Positions 24,701-35,446 of a stretch of DNA of 62,000 bases are shown one piece after another; position 1 is the stretch's first letter; every line of letters starts with the position of its first letter. Made by a program: the position numbers and the translations under genes. The notes under the pieces are model-generated. The model was not told where the DNA came from, made no database searches, and was given only the letters and a program-made list of their open reading frames with translations. The stretch covers positions 437,501 through 499,500 of the forward strand of contig CAJNDS010001324.1 of the NCBI GenBank assembly GCA_905221605.1. The letters are read 5' to 3'. Source of the stretch: Symbiodinium natans. Taxonomy: Eukaryota > Sar > Dinophyceae > Suessiales > Symbiodiniaceae.

Positions 24701-27700
24701 TTCCATGGGGTTTTCAAGGGGGGTCCCAGTCCTTTCCTTTGTTTTCGGCTTCTTCCAGATGCCAACAACAGCCTTAAGCCGAGACGAAACCTCCGGCCGA
24801 GCTCCAAAACCCCAAAAACCCCCAAGCCCGAAATCCTCCTCAACTCCGAGCCCCGAAGCCCTAAGCCCTAAACCCTAAACCCTAAACCTTAAACCCTACA
24901 CCCAGGTTCTGGAGTACGTACTACAACGAGCTCAAGGCCATGGACCGAATCACCAAGTTCATGGTCAGCTACGAGCACATCTTTTTCTACCCGACGCTGC
25001 ACCTGCAGTGCCTCTAGGGGTTTAGGGGTCTAGGGGGTTTAGGTGTTTAGGGGTTTAGAGGTTTAGGGGTTTAGGGGTTTAGGGGTTTAGGAGGTTTAGG
25101 AGGTTTAGGGGTTTAGGGGTTTAGGGGTTTAGGGGTTTAGGGGTTTAGGGGTTTAGGGGTTTAGGAGGTTCAGGGGTTTAGGGGTTAAGGGGTTAGGGGT
25201 TTTTAGGTGTTTCGGCGTTTAGGGTCTGCGGCTCCCGGTGTAAGAGTTGTGGCTTCCGTCCGTACTTGGCGGCTTAGTTCTCGAGCGTTTGCACCGCATC
25301 CTATTTCGCAAGCCCCCTCAATCCCTCAACCTGGCTGAACAGAGGCTTCTCTGGCTGGCTCTTAGTAGGGAATGAGGGAATGAGGTACCCTGTATACTCC
25401 CTCAAAGGGTATATATCGGGCGCTACTGCCCTCATTCCCTACTAAGAACCAGGGGGGAGGTTTCTGCACGATGTCTCTGGGTTTTCGAGTTGAGCGGAAA
25501 CCGAAGAAAGAACGAAGCCCTGTCCCTCAACACCCGCAGCCCATATCCGCCCATGTGGAGGTTTCCGAACCTAGGGTTACCTTATTGGGGTCCTTAATGG
25601 TCATTTTTATAAGGGAATCCTGGTGCTTGGGGGTATATATTGGAGGTCCCTTATCTTCGCAAACCCCCATGTAGTGAAACGTTGGCGCCAGCAAGGATCA
25701 TGATGGTCGCGCGGTTCAACCTCTACGCGCAATCCCTCATCCAGCTCTGCTGCAAGGCTGGCCTCTTTCCTGTCTGGGCATCTCTGACTTAACTCGGACT
25801 GTGGGGGGGGGGGGGGGGGGCGGGTTTCCGAAAATGGGCGTAATGCTGTGTCTATTCGGGGGACGCCCGGGAGATACATCCATATCCGATGGCCCTTGGG
25901 TTTCATAGGGCAGAGAAGGGGCAAGGGTGGACCATGCAACCACCCTAAGACTAATGCATCCAGGAGCCTCTGCACTACAGCAGCTCGGATGCAACGTCCA
26001 GCAAGATGAAAGACTTTCAATGTCGTGATGTTTGTAGGGTTTAGGTTAGGAGTCGAACTTTTTTTTCCAGGGTGAACTTGCATTCCGGCTTGGGATGTCC
26101 CCCCCCCCCCCTATCCTAACAGTCCTTACTAGGGATTATAGCAGGGGGGGTACTCTAATCCTCATTAAGGACTCTTAGTTATACGGGGGAACATCCGAAC
26201 ATCCCAGATTCCGGCCAAGGAAAGACGGAGCTGTGCGCCTTTGCCGTCTACTTCACCTGGATCGGAAGCCTCGTCTTGTCCCTGCCGACGTGGTCTGAGA
26301 TGCTCCTCATTCTGCATCCCCGGTTTGGGTTTAGGGTTTAGGTTTAGGGTTTAGGGTTTAGGGTTTAGGGTTTAGGGTTTAGGGTTTAGAGTTTAGGGTT
26401 TAGGGTTTAGGGTTTAGGGTTTAGGGTTCCCACTTATGCTAACAGTCCTTTTTCAGGGATTACCGTACCCCCCCCCCCCCCCCTTTTGTAATCCCTCTCA
26501 AATGACTGTTAGGATCAGGGGGGAGAATCCGAAAACCCTTGCTTGGAGCGGATGGACCCTATTGCGCCCCGTAGACCCACACGCACCCGCACCCGAGAGC
26601 TTCTCTCAGCTGGCCGCAGCGTGCGCGAGCTTCGATCCCGAAGCCCCGTAGCCCTAAACCCCAAAGCCCAAACACCAAACCCCAAACCCCAAACCCCAAA
26701 CCCCAAACCCCAAACCCCAAACCCCAAACCCCAAACCCTAAACCCTAAACCCTAAACCCTAAGCCCTAAGCCCTAAGCCCTAAGCCCTAAGCCCTAAGCC
26801 CTGACCCTAAGCCCATAACCCCAAACCCCATAACCCGAAACCCCCAACCCCCCAAACCCGACAGGTTCGGGTGGCTTCTGGTGAGCCATGCAATGTCTGG
26901 CTTGCTGCATGTCAGTGTCCCAGCCTTCCTGTTCACTCCCTTCACGATCTGGGGTTTAGGGTTTAGGGTGAAGGGTTTAGGGGTTTCGGAAAGTGGGCAC
27001 CCTTTTGGGGAAGCCCTGACCTGGGCTTTGTCTCGAGTTTTGACGCTGTGGTGGGATTAGGGTTCTTGGGTAGGGGATTTTGGGGGGATTTTGGGTAGGG
27101 AGCGAGCGGCAGATGCAAAGTGAGCGGATAGATGTTTCGAGGTCCAAATCTGCTGCTCGCACTTCTCGATGGAAACCTACCACGGTCACGCCGACCCCTC
27201 AGCGCCATGGGTGTGGGGCCTGCTGCAAGTCGTTTTACCCTAAACCCTAGACCCTCAACCCGTAAACCCTAACCCCTGTGTCGTGGCAGCAATTTTAGGC
27301 CTACAATGGAGCAGACGACGAGTGGTACATTACGCAGCTGAAGACCACCATGAACTTTGACACGCCGCCAGTGCTCCTTTGCAGCATTCGGTGTCGTCAT
27401 TCCCTGCAAGCCCAATTAGAGCTCCAAAGGCCCAAACTCCCAAGCCTTAACCTCACCCACCACATGCCCTAAACCCTAAACCCTAAGCCCTAAACCCGAA
27501 ACCCTAAACCCTAAACCCTAAACCCACATAATGCTGTTTGGAGCATCTCGGAGGCTGGACTGGGTGCACATTGGTCTCCAGTTTCAGATCGAGCATCACC
27601 TTTTTCCGCGCCTTCCTCGTCACAATCTCCGCCTCTCGGCGCAGTGTACTATAGGGGTTTAGGGTTTCGGGTTTAGGGTTTGGGGTTTAGGGTTTAGGGT

Positions 27701-29124
27701 TTAGGGATAATTACGAATAGCAATCCCTTAAGTATGGTCCCTTTGTAATTATACTAGAATGACCCTCAAAAGCCCTGTTCTAATTAGTAAGGCTCCCATA
27801 TTGCCATCTGGGGGAGACCCCGGATCCCTGAATGCTGGGATCCCTGAACCCTGGGAAATCCTTAACCCTCAAACCGCAACCCTAACCCTCAACCCTGAAA
27901 ATCCCCCCCCCCCCCCCCCCCTAAACCCCTCAACTCAAGTCCTAGGCCCCCCCCCCTACACTAGAGGGCCGAGGCTTAAGCCCTCCCACACCTCGATGGC
28001 GCAAGCATGCGCAAGCCGACCCACATCGAATGAACCCTCTGGTCCCTGCCTTAAAGTCATGACCCCTAAACCCTAAACCCTAAACCCTATACCCCCTAAA
28101 GCCTCGCAAGCTTCTGGGGCCCGGCCTTGCATTGCAAAAAGGGGAGCCCCTGGGTCGGTACTACCCACGGAACGGAAGAACTAAGCCCCGAACCCTAAAC
28201 CTTAAACCCTAAACTAAACCCACCGAGGCCCCTAAACCCGAAACCCTAAACCCGCCGAGGCGAAGCTCGGAAGCTTGTGAAAGAGGTGTGCAAGAAGCAC
28301 AACATTCACTACCACGAGCCAGGTTTCTTCCAGGCCCATCGTACGATGGGCTCGAGAAACCCTGTTTAGGGTTCAGGGGTTACATTTAGGGTGTAGGGAT
28401 TGAACCCTAGAAGCCTGGAAGCCAATAAACCTTATACACCCTAAACCGCCCTAAGCCAGATAGGGCATCCCGGATAGTCCCCAAAATGCTATATTCTTGA
28501 ATCACACAGGGACCTTCCTAGCAAAGGATCCCCTTGAAGCCCTGAAGCCTGAAGCCTAAGCCCTGAAACCTAAACCCTAAACCCTAAACCCTAAACCCTA
28601 AACCCTAAACCCTAAACCCTAAACCCTAAACCCTAAACCCTAAACCCTAGACCCTAGACCCTAAACCCTAGACCCTAAACCCTAAACCCTAAACCCTATA
28701 AACCCTAAACCCGCTCACTTCCTAGACGGCAGGCGAACCTGGAGACTTTGCAGTGCCTGTGGCGCACGGCGAAGGTTCCCTCACATGGGAGTTTCGGGTG
28801 TTGGTTTAGAGTTTAGGGTCTAGGGTTTAGGGTTTAGGGTTTAGAGTTTTCAGGTCAGGGTGTTCAGGGTGTTGGGGGCCGTACCAGGGGCTGAGGGAGG
28901 AAGGCCGCAAAAACATCGGGCTTCTGTGCCCGTGCCCTGGCAGACTCGGGCCCAGGAGTACCAATTCTTTCGGGTCAAGGTGTTAACCCCCTGGAGGAGG
29001 GAAAACAGGGGATGGCCCGAGGAAGCAGACTCCTTCCGTCCTCCAGGCCGCACGCTCGGCAAAGCGCGGGGACAGCGGCTTCTTCGAGAGCTGCCTGTGG
29101 GACGGCCTGACATTGAACGGCTGA
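18711..29124 (+). CDS. Cytochrome-b5-fused front-end fatty-acid/sphingolipid desaturase
   Basis: Membrane desaturase that introduces a double bond between an existing one (or a fixed position) and the carboxyl end of an acyl or sphingoid chain, with electrons from its own cytochrome b5 domain; expected in the ER. Exons: 18711-18770, 19398-19424, 19816-19883, 20040-20119, 20545-20600, 20759-20866, 20981-21031, 21544-21594, 22376-22417, 22823-22874, 23389-23414, 23521-23601, 23773-23873, 24056-24112, 24906-24995, 25696-25756, 26225-26322, 26865-26910, 27142-27210, 27299-27372, 27554-27630, 28260-28333, 28733-28774, 29047-29124. All 23 junctions keep phase and total about 522 residues, a normal length for the family; only the extreme N-terminus is missing. 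Donors: 8 GT, 10 GC, 5 GA. Regiospecificity (delta-4/5/6/8) cannot be told from sequence alone. Introns carry telomeric arrays and at least five inverted-repeat elements. Confidence 0.95.
18963..19095. repeat. CCCTAAA array, about 18 copies, in a desaturase intron
   Basis: Near-perfect array inside the intron 18771-19397. Immediately downstream (19130-19265) is a degenerate family C element (GGGAATGAGGGAATGAGGG). Confidence 0.95.
19398..20600 (+). CDS. Desaturase exons 2-5: cytochrome b5 domain
   Basis: Joined, these four exons give ELKKYTVAE / VAKHNSRESIWVIIDGRVYD / DKHPGGHLMIQNMAGKDC / TDAFANYHTSRVYKHLLP, a full cytochrome b5 fold. The first haem ligand is His in HPGG and the second is His in YHTS. 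The first three introns start with GC (19425, 19884, 20120) and the last with GA (20601). A codon is split across the junction at 20119/20545 and rebuilds the Cys of GKDC, confirming those sites. Confidence 0.95.
21953..22366. mobile_element. Inverted-repeat element, family F, interrupted by G/C runs and CCCTAAA
   Basis: Left end GGGAGGTTCATGGTACTTG; right end the inverse of AAGTACCATGAACCTCC; about 30 bp of terminal inverted repeat including ATTGGTTAATAAG. The interior has gained a poly-C/poly-G block (22018-22177) and a CCCTAAA array (22290-22334). It lies in the desaturase intron 21595-22375, and its right end is 9 nt from the acceptor. A clean 128-bp relative sits at 53569. Confidence 0.85.
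23521..24112 (+). CDS. Desaturase exons 12-14: histidine boxes 1 and 2
   Basis: Box 1 is GHDMGH in WQQLAGIGHDMGHSGI (23521-23601). Box 2 is HNTHH in WWKRNHNTHHIVCNSI (23773-23873), followed by HDPDIQHMPAFAV (24056-24112). These histidines bind the di-iron centre. Junctions: GA donor at 23602, GT at 23874, GA at 24113. The split Glu codon at 23873/24056 gives the family-typical NSIE-x-DPDIQH. Confidence 0.95.
25018..25205. repeat. Octamer array, TTTAGGGG type
   Basis: About 20 copies of an 8-bp unit (GGGGTTTA) with occasional TTTAGGAGG, in the desaturase intron 24996-25695. The unit length differs from the 7-bp TTTAGGG found nearly everywhere else. The complementary octamer array is at 4980-5399. 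Confidence 0.95.
25357..25452. mobile_element. Inverted-repeat element, family C
   Basis: Left CTCTTAGTAGGGAATGAGGG, right the inverse of CCCTCATTCCCTACTAAGA; a hairpin of about 95 nt in the desaturase intron 24996-25695. Relatives: 45640-45778 and a degenerate copy at 19172-19262. Confidence 0.85.
25552..25672. mobile_element. Inverted-repeat element, family A
   Basis: Left CATGTGGAGGTTTCCGAACC, right the inverse of CTTCGCAAACCCCCATG. It ends 23 nt before the acceptor at 25695 of a desaturase exon, in the same intron as the family C element at 25357. Confidence 0.75.
26091..26206. mobile_element. Inverted-repeat element, family B
   Basis: Left TGGGATGTCCCCC...CTATCCTAACAGTCC, right the inverse of GGACTCTTAGTTATACGGGG...AACATCCCA. 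It ends 18 nt before the desaturase acceptor at 26224. Confidence 0.8.
26431..26528. mobile_element. Inverted-repeat element, family B, diverged
   Basis: ACTTATGCTAACAGTCCTTT near the left end pairs with AATGACTGTTAGGATCAGGG near the right end. It lies in the desaturase intron 26323-26864, directly after a TTTAGGG array (26331-26427) and before CCCCAAA/CCCTAAG arrays (26656-26800). Confidence 0.6.
27142..29124 (+). CDS. Desaturase exons 19-24: histidine box 3 and C-terminus
   Basis: 27142-27210 gives VQICCSHFSMETYHG; 27299-27372 gives DDEWYITQLKTTMNFDT; 27554-27630 gives LQFQIEHHLFPRLPRHNL, whose QIEHH (Gln replacing the first His) is the hallmark of front-end desaturases. 28260-28333, 28733-28774 and 29047-29124 finish with EARKLVKEVCKKHNI, NLETLQCLWRTAK and FFESCLWDGLTLNG before TGA at 29122-29124. 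Donors here are GT, GC, GC, GC, GT. Confidence 0.95.
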
Positions 29125-30535
29125 TGCAGGGTTGCAGAGGCCGGCGAGGGAGGTTGTTGCAGAGTTTACAGGTTTTAAGAGGGGTTTATGGGGATTATAG
29201 GGTTTTATTGGGTGTTTTTTTTACTAATTAGGGTTTTATGGGGCGGTATAGAGGGTTCATAGTAGGGTTTGTTGGGCTTATCGCGCTTACTTGTAGGGAT
29301 TCAGTGGTTGGCCCTGCGCCTGATAGGCGTCGGACGGTTGGGGCATGAAGGAGTGTTTTTTTTTGTCCTCTTTTTTCACTTGGGCAGTGCATGGCCTGCA
29401 GTGGTTAGTCGAAAGTTTCAGGGCTTCGGTTGCTGTGGTCGAAGTTCGACCTCGCATTTCCGCAAATCTGGATGTCCGCAAGACATGCACACGCCCCGTG
29501 TGCGTCACAGCGGATGTGCTGCGTCTGCCAGAAAGGTCGAAAAAACGTCTTGCGTTGCCATCCATGCAAAAAACAGGAAGTACACGGTTCCATTCGGTTC
29601 GTTTCTGTTCGCACATGGGGCGTTTCCGGGCGGTTCGGTTCGGGGACTGTTCGGTTCTGTGCGGTTCGCGGTTCTTCGCGGTTCTTTAGTGGCATCCCTT
29701 CGCGGTTGTTCCGCAAGCTGGGGCTGGACGCAGCTGCCAGCTGAGCTGGCCACAGACGGGTCAGGTGAGTGTTTGTCCGCCCTGTGTGAAGTCAAGTGTT
29801 CTGTGAAGCACCCACCCCCCTCCAGCCACTCTCCAGCCACCCACCACGCCCCTCCAGCCACCCACCTCTCTCTCCAGCCACCCTCCAGCCCGACTGTGGC
29901 TGGCGGGGTGGGTGGCTGGAGGGCTGGTGGCTGAGGGGTGGCTGGAGAGAGTGGAGGGGAGTAGCTGGAGGCGTGGGCGGCTGGCTGGAGGGGTGGAGAG
30001 ACAGAGAGAGACAAAAAAGCGACAGAGAGAGACAGAGAGAGACAGAGAGAGACAGAGAGAGACAGAGAGAGAGAGAGAGAGAGGCACAGAGAGACAGAGA
30101 GACAGAGAGAGAGAGAGAGAGAGGGGATGGGAGGATTGTGCATCAAATACCCGCGGCCTCGACCGAGTTGGTGTCACACAGACCTTGGAGACGGTCTGGG
30201 CGCGCTCCGCGCGCGGGGCGGGTTCCTACTCCCCTCATGCCCCGTAAAAGAAGAAGAAGAAGAAGAAGAAGAAGAAGAAGAAGAAGAAGAAGAAGAAGAA
30301 GAAGAAGAAGAAGAAGAGAGAGAGAGACAGAGAGGGAGAGAGAGACAACACAAACACATACATCGGTTCCGGTTCGGCCGTTTCCTGCGGTTCGCTGTAG
30401 TCACCGTTTCCTGCAGTTCGGTTCGTGAGCGGTTCGGTTCAGCGGTTCCGGTTCGGTTCCGCGACCTTCCCGAAAAAATCAGTGCATTCACTGCGTGTCT
30501 TGGCATGTGTCCAGTCTCCTACCCCTGTGAGACCT
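29125..30535. repeat. Intergenic low-complexity region
   Basis: Follows the desaturase stop. It holds degenerate telomeric text, GGTTC-rich tracts (29590-29700 and 30361-30475), CCAGCCACC/GGTGGCTGGAG inverted stretches (29815-29990), (GACAGAGAGA)n at about 30000-30125 and (GAA)n at 30247-30316. Frames of 100-220 codons cross it but consist of low-complexity residues (Arg/Glu/Asp, Ser/Leu). A short Cys-rich frame near 29515-29575 (MCCVCQKGRKNVLRCHPCKK) looks faintly RING-like; too little to annotate as a gene. Confidence 0.65.
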
Positions 30536-30539
30536 GACT

Positions 30540-31205
30540 TGAACTGCAGAGAGACAAAAGGAAAGTGGCAGACGCGCCTTATACAAATGCAGCAAAGAGC
30601 CAACAGCCCACGTCGTGTGACACTTGGGCCATGGGTGTCATGCGCTGGCCCTGCGGATTTTCTGGTTGATGGTGGCAATCATTTTTGGATTAGGATTCCC
30701 CGGGCCTATAGGGCTGCCCTCAAGCCTAAGCCCTAAGCCCCCTAACCCCCTTAAACTCCTTAAACCCCTTAAACTCCTTGAACCCTTAAACCCCACAAAT
30801 CCCCTAAATCCATAAAAGGCCGAAAAGGTATCGTGCTTAACTCTGTGGTGCTTTACTGTAGCTTTAGATCCTCAGCCTTTTTGGGTTTATTGGGTTTCTT
30901 AACAAGCTAGCTAAAAATCAAATTTATAGGTACCCTGCTAAGTGCAGCCAAGTTAAGAGACGACTTGGCTCCTGGACCAGGCTGCCTGTCCGACGCGCGG
31001 GGATGCTTTTGCCCGGTGGCGGGAACAGAAGGACCGCCCCCTCCCCCCTTCCCCCCCTCCAGTGCAGCGCAGGCAAAAGTCTCCCAGCAGCCAACGCCCC
31101 CAGACCCTCCAAAACGCTAAACCCTAAACATCCCGCAGCCCTAAACCCTAATCCCTAAACCCTAAGCATCCCTAAGCATCCCTAAACGCACCAGTGCCGG
31201 GATGC

Positions 31206-31251
<46 letters not shown>

Positions 31252-32315
31252 ACGAAGATGGCACAAGGACGCGAGCTGTCCACAGACCAGCACCTACGAC
31301 GTTCGGGTTTCTGCCACGTGAGGTTCAGAAAAGCACGCGCGTGTAGGGTTCAGGGGTTTAGGGTTATAGGGTTCAGGGTTTGGGGTTATAAAGTTTATAG
31401 GGTTATGGAGTTCAGGGTTTAGTTTACGGTTTTCGGGTTTAAGACTCAGGGGTCTGAAGTTTAGGGTTGGGGGGAATTCTTTTCTGGCTGCCAGCTGGGG
31501 GTGCCTCGCAAGTGTTGTACTCAGCATGCCTGGGTGCAAAACCAGCATTCCGAGCCGGTGCGGCATGTAAAGTCAAGGCAAGCTATAAGGGTTTAGGGTT
31601 AGGGTGCAGAGTTTAGGGTTTAGGGTTTAGGGTTTAGGGTTTAGGGTTTAGGGTTTAGGGTTTAGGGTTTAGGGCTTCCGAAAAGAGGGAGACCTCCAAA
31701 TAGTAGGATTCCCTGAAAATCGGGACCTCAATAAGGTTTCGGAAACCCCCATATAACAGTAGGCTTATACTGCTGTTATTGGTGAGTGTACTTAGGGTTC
31801 CTCGTAAATGTTGGTGAGTGTGTTGGGTGTCCTCTTGGGGGTTACAAGTAAGAAAAAACCCTTCGCATCATCTTCACCGTTTCGTGGAGAGCAGAGTGGT
31901 GGCATACCATGACCATCCCGTGGTGCATTCTCCGTTTGGCCCACTCTAGGCTCAGCTGACCGTTGAACTACACGCACAAAAAACCCTAGACAGTGCAATT
32001 GAAAGTGACGCCCGAACTCGCGTGAGAATGCTGGACCAACCTGATCTGCAACAACAGCCAGCAGCAACAACAGCCGTTGCGGCCACATTTCGTACCGACA
32101 CCCCGATTCATGGGATCACTGTACAAAATCACAAAAAAGGCAGCGAAGTGTATTCTGGCTGGGTTGCGAGCAGGTGCCACAAAGCCCCCCTCACAGACAT
32201 CTTCACAAACCAGACTGAGCCCGAGAGCGGAGCAGCCGTCCATTGTTTTGGGTGCCGGCCGGGAAGTGGCGAGTGGCGGCCTCATCCTTTCGTAACAAAG
32301 TTCGCATGTAGGCCT
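30540..32315 (+). CDS. Exon cluster, unrecognised
   Basis: Candidate exons: about 30555-30725 (KWQTRLIQMQQRANSPRRV; also DFLVDGGNHFWIRIPR), about 30930-31045 (YPAKCSQVKRRLGSWTRLP), about 31266-31317 (DASCPQTSTYDVRVSA, donor GTGAGG), 31492-31585 (LGVPRKCCTQHAWVQNQH), and a roughly 300-nt block 31998-32315 open in two frames (SGWVASRCHKAPLTDIF with HCFGCRPGSGEWRP, or LYKITKKAAKCILAGL). I cannot tell which frame is used. A family A element at 31672-31757 and a TTTAGGG array (31610-31672) interrupt it. Confidence 0.35.
31205..31252. repeat. Poly-C tract, about 45 C
   Basis: Uninterrupted C run directly 5' of a candidate exon. Together with the poly-G at 43884 these are the two longest homopolymers in the window; length in the source DNA is prone to sequencing error. 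Confidence 0.9.
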
Positions 32316-32904
32316 AAACCCTAAACCCCAAACCCTAAACCCTGTAGGGTTTAGGGGTTTAAGCCTTAAAGCCAAAAGGATTTAGGGTTAGAGCCCTAAA
32401 CCCGAAAGAGCTCTTGGGGTTGGGAGACTCAGGTTCCAGGGACTTGGTTTAGGATTTAGGGTTCAAGGTTTAGGGTTTAGGGTTTCGGGTTTAGGGTTTC
32501 GGGTTTAGGGTTTAGGGTTTCGGGTTTAGGGTTTAGGGTTGGGTCCTAGGAACTCTGGGATTCGGGGTGGGGTCTTTTGGGATCAAAGCTCCTGGGATTG
32601 CTTAGGGTTTGGGGGTTTTCAGGGTTTAAGAGTATTGGGGTTTGGGGGTATTCGGGGTTTAGGGTGTAGGAGTATTGGGCTTGGGGGTATTCGGGGTTTA
32701 GGGTTTAGGGGTATTGGGGGTTTTTGAGGCTTAGGGTGTAGGGCACCTGCCGTTTGATTGTATGGGGGTCAGTGTCGGCATTTCAGAAGCCCAGACCATC
32801 CCAAATACCCGAAACCCTGAACCCTATACCGCCCTAAGTGACCAAGAACATGCAACCCTAAGCCCTAAACCCTAAACCTTAAACCCTAAGTTTAAAGAGA
32901 TCCC

Positions 32905-35446
32905 GCAGAGGCGCGCCAATTTAGATGCCCCTGGCTGTCGAGAGTCCGCTTGCGAGCCCCACACCCTCAATTAAACCCTGAACCCTCAAACCCCAAACCT
33001 TGAACCCTCAAACCCTAAAGCCTGAAGCCCTAAAACCCTAAAGCCCTAAGTCCCTAAACCCTAAACCCTAAACCCTAAACCCTAAACCCTATACAACACC
33101 TCCCAGTCCAGCAGCCTCCAGCGAGGCTTTGCCGGCCCGGCAGCAATGTATGCGGGCGACTTACGGCAAGGGTTTAGGGGTTTAGGGTTTGGGGATTTCG
33201 GGTTTGGGGGTTTAGGGTTTAGGGTTTAGGGTTTGGGGATTTCGGGTTTAGGGATTTAGGGTTTGGGGGTTTAGGGTTTGGGGGGTTCAGGGGTTGGGGG
33301 TTGGGGGTTTAGAGGTTAAGGGGTTTGCGGGTTTACGGGTTTAGGGGTCTGGGGTCTAGGGCTGAGGGCATGTCGTCGGCATCACAAAGCTATAGGGTGT
33401 AGGTCTTTTGACCCCCAGCGTTTAGAACCCTGAGCCCGAAACCCTAAACCCTAAACCCTAAACCCTAAACCCTAAACCCTAAACCCTAAACCCTAAACCC
33501 TAAACCCTAAACCCAACTCCCAGAACTCCAAAAACCTGGGCCTTGAGGGAGAAGGCTATCAGGAGACGTGGGCCGCTCTCATCCGAAGCTGTGCTTCGGC
33601 TCTCAAGAGCAGTGGGCCTGCTAGTCACGGTTTCGGGCATGGCATTTAGGGTTTAGGGTTTAGGGTTTAGGGTTTAGGGTTTAGGGTTTAGGGCTTAGGG
33701 TTTAGGGTTTAGGGTTTAGGGCTTAGGGCTTAGGGCTTAGGGTTTAGGGTTTAGGGCTTAGGGTTTAGGGTTTAGGGTTCACGGTTCGAAGCGATCTGAG
33801 ATGCATAGCGTTCCCTCAAACTAAAGCACACCTTTGACACATGCCGGGAGGCTCACGTGATGCAGCGGTGTATGCCTCCTAGGAGGCAGGACCACGCAAA
33901 TGCCACAACCCTAAACCCTAAACCCTAAACCCTAAACCCTAAACCCTAAACCCTAAACCCTAAACCCTAAACCCTAAACCCTAAACCCTAAACCCTAAAC
34001 CCTATAAACCCTAAACCCTAAACCCTAAACCCTACGCGCGATGGCGATGGAACCTTATCTGCCGGAGTTGGCACTTCAGCCGTTGCTGCTGCCGCCTCCG
34101 GCGCCGAGCGTGCAGCCTCTGCACTGCCCTCATGGCTTCTGGAATGCTCCGGGCTCCAAAGGCCAAAAGGGTTTAGGGTTTAGGGTTTAGGGTTTAGGGT
34201 TTAGGGTTTAGGATTGAGGCAGCTGCCAATGCTTGCAGGGTCCTTGAAGCGTCGCCTGAGTAAGGTTTGCGTTAGATTCTGGACTACTCGGAGGTGTTTG
34301 AGGGTGTGTTTGCGTTACGGAGGATCGGAGCTAGAGAGAGATTGTGCGGGGAAGCGAGTGATACTCAAACCCCGAGAAACCAAGCCCATACCCTAAGACA
34401 AGGTCACAAGTCAAACATAAACCTGGAACCCTCCCTCTGGTAGTACGGAAGCCTTAGTTGCTATCAAGAGTATCTTTTACATAGCCCTAAGTTCTAATTC
34501 TTCACACAAGAAACACAGATTCTAATATATATATATATATATATAGAATGCTATCCTCAAACGCTGAGCTGAACCTCTAAACCCTGACCCCGCCCTTCCT
34601 AAACCCAAACTCTAAGCCCTAAGCTACATGCGTAGGGTTCAGGGTTAGGGTGTAAGGTTTGGGGTTGAGGGTTTACCCTAGACCCTAGACCCTAGACCCT
34701 AAACCCTATACTCTAAACCCTAAACCCGAAACCCTAAACCCTGCACCGCTCATGCAGGTGATGGGAGCCTGGCACCCTGGCCAGGCTCGGAGCTCTTCTG
34801 GCGGCAGATCCTTGGATCCGCGCTGGAAAGCGCCTTGACCTAAACCCCTACAAATCCCAACCCCCCAAACCCTAAACCCTAAACCCTAAACCCTAAACCC
34901 TAAACCCTAAACCCTAAACCCTAAACCCTACACCTCAAACGGGGGGAAGGGTTGGGGTTGGGGGGAGAGGGTTGTTCTAGATTGGGGGGGCCCGGTTTGT
35001 TTGGTAGGTTCCACAGCCCTCCTCTAAGGACCGCAATGATGATATTCTTCTGAAGCATTGTGACAAAACCCTAAACCCTAAACCCTAAACCCCCTTGAGG
35101 CATGGACTTCGCCAGGCAGGGCGACATCAACGACGCGCGGCACAAATGAAGCCCAAGCAGAGGGTCGTCCCAAGACCTTGTCCGAGCCCCAAACCCTAAA
35201 CCCTAAACCCTAAACCCTAAACCCTAAACCCTAAACCCTAAACCCTAAACCCTAAACCCTAAACCCTAAACCCTAAACCCTAAACCCTAAACCCTAAACC
35301 CTAAACCCTAAACCCTAAACCCTAATAAACCCTAAACCCTTTCTTTCAACGCTTTCAGGCATGTCAACCGTCAAGCCTATGCAACCCCCGGAATCGCTGA
35401 GCAGGACTACGCCTACCAACCCTCGGCCCGTAAATTTGCCCCATAA
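32905..35446 (+). CDS. Exon cluster ending at TAA 35446, unrecognised
   Basis: Candidate exons: 32908-32968 (RRANLDAPGCRESACEPH), about 33108-33171 (QRGFAGPAAMYAGDLRQ), about 33534-33645 (EGYQETWAALIRSCASALKS), about 33825-33905 (HTFDTCREAHVMQRCMPP), 34042-34170 (two frames open, one starting MAMEPYLPELALQPLLLP), 34239-34264 (SLKRRLSK), 34758-34842 (LAPWPGSELFWRQILGSALE), 35008-35068 (VPQPSSKDRNDDILLKHCDK), 35102-35149 (ARQGDINDARHK, TGA) and 35359-35446 (NRQAYATPGIAEQDYAYQPS, TAA 35444-35446). The presence of internal stops suggests at least two genes. The exons at 35008 and 35359 are the most convincing. Confidence 0.38.
33643..33780. repeat. TTTAGGG array with CTTAGGG variants
   Basis: About 19 units, several changed to CTTAGGG in clusters. 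Confidence 0.95.
35188..35341. repeat. CCCTAAA array, about 21 copies
   Basis: Nearly perfect array directly upstream of the terminal exon at 35359, separated from it by a pyrimidine-rich acceptor (CTTTCTTTC...TTTCAG). Confidence 0.95.

Noticed and set aside
24562-24878. Overlapping frames on both strands near 24.6-24.9 kb
   Set aside because: They lie inside the desaturase intron 24113-24905, whose flanking exons join exactly; no sign they are used.
29505-30506. Several overlapping frames of 100-220 codons on both strands
   Set aside because: Encoded by GA, GAA, CCAGCCACC and GGTTC simple repeats; residues are runs of Ser/Leu, Arg/Glu/Asp or poly-Ser/poly-Glu.
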